Of a DNA stretch of 8,489 nucleotides, positions 6,330 to 8,489 are shown piece after piece (the first letter of the stretch is position 1; each line of letters opens with the position of its first letter). Under the pieces are notes generated by a model. The model saw only the letters and a program-made list of their open reading frames with translations. It had not been told where the DNA came from and made no database searches. The translations under genes and the position numbers were made by a program. The DNA comes from JALENY01 sp036310185 (GTDB lineage Bacteria; Bacillota; Clostridia; Lachnospirales; Lachnospiraceae), in contig JAXJSH010000149.1 in NCBI GenBank assembly GCA_036310185.1, positions 1-8,489 on the forward strand, written 5' to 3'.

Positions 6330-6411
6330 GAAAGGCACCTCCTATTATCATTACTCGCCAAATACGGTGTTTATCCGAAGATAAAGCTTATAACCTCTTT
6401 GTGCGGCATAC
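6330..6411 (-). ncRNA. rplU 5' leader, candidate L21 autoregulatory leader
   Basis: About 80 bases separate the expected transcription start (near 6411) from the rplU ATG. The leader RNA contains a perfect 6-bp stem UUUAUC/GAUAAA (6380-6385 with 6370-6375) capped by the very stable UUCG tetraloop. Outer pairings are possible: UGCC at 6405-6408 with GGCG at 6356-6359, and GGU near 6395 with ACC near 6366. A leader family upstream of rplU (L21 leader in Rfam) is known in Firmicutes. Membership is inferred from position and structure; no covariance search was done. Confidence 0.55.
6336..6343 (-). promoter_or_regulatory. Shine-Dalgarno site of rplU
   Basis: AGGAGGTG on the minus strand, 6 bases before the ATG at 6329. 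It decides the start: the in-frame upstream GTG lies within this site. Confidence 0.9.
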
Positions 6412-6417
6412 TTGATT

Positions 6418-6446
6418 ATACTAACATAAGGATCATATTTCGTCAA
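6418..6446 (-). promoter_or_regulatory. Sigma-A promoter of rplU-prp-rpmA
   Basis: On the minus strand the -35 element is TTGACG (6441-6446), the spacer is exactly 17 bases, and the -10 is TAGTAT (6418-6423) with an extended TGT in front. A consensus TATAAT overlaps it at 6415-6420 but would need a 20-base spacer. It lies between the rng stop and rplU, so the ribosomal protein genes do not depend on the upstream unit. Confidence 0.88.
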
Positions 6447-6510
6447 CTGTTTTTCGGAAAAATTCCCGATTTTTTGGTATCTTTTCCAGAAAAATAGTAT
6501 AAAACGGAAC

Positions 6511-7659
6511 CTATAATTCCTCGCTGAGTGCTTTACGGCTTCTCTGCCTTGTTACTTCTACAATATTTAGTGCGGTCATATCAATAACTTTTGTTTTGAC
6601 CGGATCTTTTCGGCAGTGTTTCTGGAATACGTTCAAAAGCTCCTGTTTATGATCTTCGCTTTCCATATTGATAAAATCTACCAGTATGATCCCGGCCAGA
6701 TTACGCAGGCGCAGCTGTCTGGCAATTTCTTCTGCAGCTTCCAGATTTACCTTTCGGTAAGCTTCCTGGGCTTTCTTTTTGCTGACGTATCTGCCGCTGT
6801 TTACATCGATGCTGACAAATGCTTCGGTCTGCTGGATAACAAGAAAACCGCCGGATGGCAGCCATACCTGTTCCTTCAGTGCCTTATCCAGTGCCGTTTC
6901 TACGGAAAAGAGTTTGTTCAAAGCAAGAAGTTTATCATCATAAAATTCAAGTTTGTCAAAGTCGGCACTCTGGTATTCTTCCAGATATCGGTGCATTTTA
7001 TCATAGCAATACCGGTCATCGGTTACGATGCGTGTAAGATCATCGGAGTATACGTCCCGGATTGCTTCAATGTAAAACGGAAGTGCTTCTTCCAGAAGCG
7101 TATAGGCGGTCCGGTGACTGCCGATCTCTTTTACACGCAAAAGACGTTTTTTGAGAAATTCATATTCATTCAAAATATCCGCTTTTTCGGCATAAGCTGC
7201 ATTGGTTCGCACAATGATGCCAAATGAGCCGTCCAGAAGCGGTTCCAGCCATTTTTTCAGCACGTCCCGGGTTTCTCCCGCAATTTTATTTGAAATGCCA
7301 AGAATCCCGTTTTCCGTGGTCAGAACAAGGTATTTTCCGGTAAAATTCAGATTTGTGGTCACACTGGGATTCTTTCTTTTTACAGAATCTTTTGATACCT
7401 GAACGACCAGTGGCTGTCCCGGTTTTACCTGTATTTTCTGATCGTAATAACAGAGGGTATCCGGCGCAATGCGCACGAAAGCGGCATTTATATTTTTTAC
7501 CAGATTGTCCACCTGTCCCACATAAATATTTCCAAGAATACTGTTTTTATCTGTGCGTTCGACACGCAGTTCCACCGCCTTTTTCTCTTCAAACAGACCG
7601 CTGACCAGATATTCTTTTTCATTGCGTGTGATTCGTGTGATTACCAGTTCTTTACTCAA
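6511..7659 (-). CDS. rng: Ribonuclease G/E family endoribonuclease, short form (TTG start)
   Basis: RNase E/G enzymes cut single-stranded AU-rich RNA and take part in rRNA 5' maturation and mRNA decay. The 382-aa product has an S1-like domain (about 38-120, GNIYVGQVDNLVKNINAAFVRIA, then PSVTTNLNFTGKYLVL), an RNase H-like/5'-sensor region in the middle (GIIVRTNA at 147-154), and the DNase I-like catalytic part with SIDVNSG (D285, N287) and LVDFINM (D328), equivalent to the metal-binding Asp/Asn/Asp of RNase E. It ends at VEVTRQRSRKALSEEL, where longer relatives (E. coli RNase G is about 490 aa) continue into the CPxCxG zinc-link and small domain; both are absent, and the S1 insert is compact. 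The start is TTG at 7657-7659, overlapping the previous gene by 8 bases and preceded by AGGAG with a 6-base spacer. No convincing terminator follows. Confidence 0.94.
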   Translation of the reverse strand: MSKELVITRITRNEKEYLVSGLFEEKKAVELRVERTDKNSILGNIYVGQVDNLVKNINAAFVRIAPDTLCYYDQKIQVKPGQPLVVQVSKDSVKRKNPSVTTNLNFTGKYLVLTTENGILGISNKIAGETRDVLKKWLEPLLDGSFGIIVRTNAAYAEKADILNEYEFLKKRLLRVKEIGSHRTAYTLLEEALPFYIEAIRDVYSDDLTRIVTDDRYCYDKMHRYLEEYQSADFDKLEFYDDKLLALNKLFSVETALDKALKEQVWLPSGGFLVIQQTEAFVSIDVNSGRYVSKKKAQEAYRKVNLEAAEEIARQLRLRNLAGIILVDFINMESEDHKQELLNVFQKHCRKDPVKTKVIDMTALNIVEVTRQRSRKALSEEL

Positions 7660-8347
7660 TGGTTTCTCCTAATGCCTCCAGGGATGCCAGGCCTGATTCT
7701 GTCTCTGCATATACTTCCAGTCGTGTAACCAGGATGGCCAGCGGATTCCATTCTTTTCGAAGGTATGCGAAAAAGGCTTCCATGACCAGATCCGGTTTCA
7801 GATTCATGGCGCTTCCGGTCGTTACCTGCATGAAAAGGCGGTCTCCATCTATATGATATTGATGAATAAGCGGTTTGATATCCAGTTCCTGCTCGCTCTT
7901 TTTTGTTTTCTTGACAATGGTAATCTGATTCTGGTTCATAAATTCCACGAATTTATCCTGCCAGCCGTCACATGGAATATATCCTTCACGAAAACTTACA
8001 TGATAATCGGCAGCAGCTACCAGAGACATGGCCTTGCTGGCTTTTCCGTCCGGCACCTGAACCATACTCAGGATTTTCATGCCCTCTACCATGGCGTTGT
8101 TCAAACGGCCCATCATTTCTTCCGAGCTGTCCCAGCTTTTCATCTCCATGTCAAAATATTCACCATAGCTCTCCACTCCAACGCCGATCGGTGCTGCAAA
8201 GGACATGATCATATGGGGGCTGAAGCCCTCTGAAAATGCGATATCGATATCTGCACGGCGCAGCGCTTTCTGGAAATAACGCATGATATCCAGATGACCG
8301 ATGAACTTCATGGCACCGGTTTTTGAAAATTTAACCCTTACTTTCAA
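7652..8347 (-). CDS. DUF2344/TIGR03936 radical SAM-linked protein
   Basis: This family is almost always encoded next to, or fused to, a TIGR03960 radical SAM protein; its function is unknown. With the start chosen here the product is 231 aa. The N-terminus KVRVKFSKTGAMKFIGHLDIMRYFQKALRRADIDIAFSEGFSPH (about 2-45) is the strongly conserved family block, followed by MSFAAPIGVGVESYGEYFDMEM. There are no cysteine clusters, so it does not bind its own Fe-S cluster. The start is TTG at 8345-8347, because an AGGAGGTG site ends 6 bases upstream; the in-frame GTG at 8369-8371 lies upstream of that site and would add eight non-conserved residues. It overlaps the radical SAM gene by 17 bases on one side and rng by 8 on the other, so the three genes form a tight operon. 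Confidence 0.9.
   Translation of the reverse strand: MKVRVKFSKTGAMKFIGHLDIMRYFQKALRRADIDIAFSEGFSPHMIMSFAAPIGVGVESYGEYFDMEMKSWDSSEEMMGRLNNAMVEGMKILSMVQVPDGKASKAMSLVAAADYHVSFREGYIPCDGWQDKFVEFMNQNQITIVKKTKKSEQELDIKPLIHQYHIDGDRLFMQVTTGSAMNLKPDLVMEAFFAYLRKEWNPLAILVTRLEVYAETESGLASLEALGETIE
7666..7670 (-). promoter_or_regulatory. Shine-Dalgarno site of rng
   Basis: AGGAG on the minus strand inside the end of the DUF2344 gene, 6 bases before the TTG at 7659. It supports the TTG start and coupling with the upstream gene. Confidence 0.75.
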
Positions 8348-8489
8348 TGCAGACACCTCCTCCAAATACACCGGCTCCGCATCCGGAACATTTTGCCCGG
8401 CAGTTCGGTGTGACTGTTTCGTTCATTGCCCGTTCCCATTCGCGGATCAGGAATTTTTTCGATACGCCCGCATCAATGAAATCCCACGG
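8331..8489 (-). CDS. C-terminal end of TIGR03960-like radical SAM protein (partial)
   Basis: The last 52 codons of a gene whose start lies beyond the right edge. The frame is open from base 8489 to a TAA at 8331-8333 and reads PWDFIDAGVSKKFLIREWER, then AMNETVTPNC and a cysteine-rich tail, CRAKCSGCGAGVFGGGVC (cysteines at fragment residues 30, 34, 37 and 47). The PWDFID...VSK.FL..EWERA motif followed by C-x3-C-x2-C is what I know from the end of large B12-binding-like radical SAM proteins of the TIGR03960 family; the catalytic CxxxCxxC is not in the window. The gene overlaps the DUF2344 gene by 17 bases, matching the pairing expected for the family. Whether the tail binds an auxiliary metal or Fe-S cluster is an inference. 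Confidence 0.85.
   Translation of the reverse strand, partial: PWDFIDAGVSKKFLIREWERAMNETVTPNCRAKCSGCGAGVFGGGVCIESKG
8354..8361 (-). promoter_or_regulatory. Shine-Dalgarno site of the DUF2344 gene
   Basis: AGGAGGTG on the minus strand, 6 bases before the TTG at 8347. It lies inside the coding region of the upstream radical SAM gene, where it encodes part of the Gly-Gly-Gly-Val run. The same octamer precedes rplU and rpmA. Confidence 0.8.

Noticed and set aside
6454..6475. Hairpin TCGGAA/TTCCCGA followed by six T on the plus strand, between rng and the rplU promoter
   Set aside because: It has terminator form only on the plus strand, where no gene or promoter leads into it; on the minus strand no T-tract follows, so I do not call it the rng terminator. 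It could stop antisense transcription, but nothing else supports that.
6495..6525. Short GGAA/TTCC hairpin followed by GTTTT at the rng stop codon
   Set aside because: Only four base pairs and a short T run; too weak to call a terminator.
6616..7227. Open plus-strand frame of 203 codons opposite rng
   Set aside because: Composition of an antisense shadow (Phe/Ile/Cys rich, no domain) over a well-conserved RNase G.

Overview
The window looks like conserved chromosome from a low-to-mid GC Clostridia bacterium, most likely Lachnospiraceae. The reasons are the L27 precursor with a Firmicutes-type N-terminal extension, its maturation protease Prp encoded between L21 and L27, the strong AGGAGGTG Shine-Dalgarno sites, and the order rplU-prp-rpmA-obgE-yhbY-nadD-yqeK-rsfS. 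The taxonomic call is an inference from family knowledge, not from a search.

Layout, left to right. The plus strand carries only lexA, which runs in from the left edge and ends at 555. A long hairpin (627-679) separates it from everything else, which lies on the minus strand and converges on it. Read in the direction of transcription (right to left), the minus-strand genes are: the C-terminal end of a radical SAM protein (TIGR03960-like, cut by the right edge); a DUF2344/TIGR03936 partner; RNase G (rng); a promoter and leader; rplU (L21), prp and rpmA (L27); a strong intrinsic terminator and a new extended -10 promoter; obgE, yhbY, nadD, yqeK and rsfS; and finally a transglutaminase-like lipoprotein.

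The genes share a theme of large ribosomal subunit biogenesis and RNA metabolism. L21 and L27 are 50S proteins, Prp trims L27, ObgE and YhbY act on 50S assembly, RsfS blocks subunit joining by binding L14, and RNase G processes rRNA and mRNA. NadD (NAD synthesis) and YqeK (HD-domain Ap4A hydrolase family) are the usual metabolic passengers of this cluster. The radical SAM/DUF2344 pair has no established function, and the lipoprotein looks like a lineage-specific addition.

Start sites needed correction in four places. rplU starts at the ATG at 6329, yqeK at the ATG at 2969, and the DUF2344 gene at a TTG at 8347. rsfS and rng also use TTG. The radical SAM tail (8331-8489) is a real gene fragment and is easily missed because its start lies outside the window.

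I found no mobile element, CRISPR array, tRNA or rRNA, and no stretch longer than 300 bases without a gene. I do not see a clearly novel system. The best leads are the uncharacterised radical SAM/DUF2344 pair next to a short RNase G, the L21 leader, and the translational wiring of Prp and L27.
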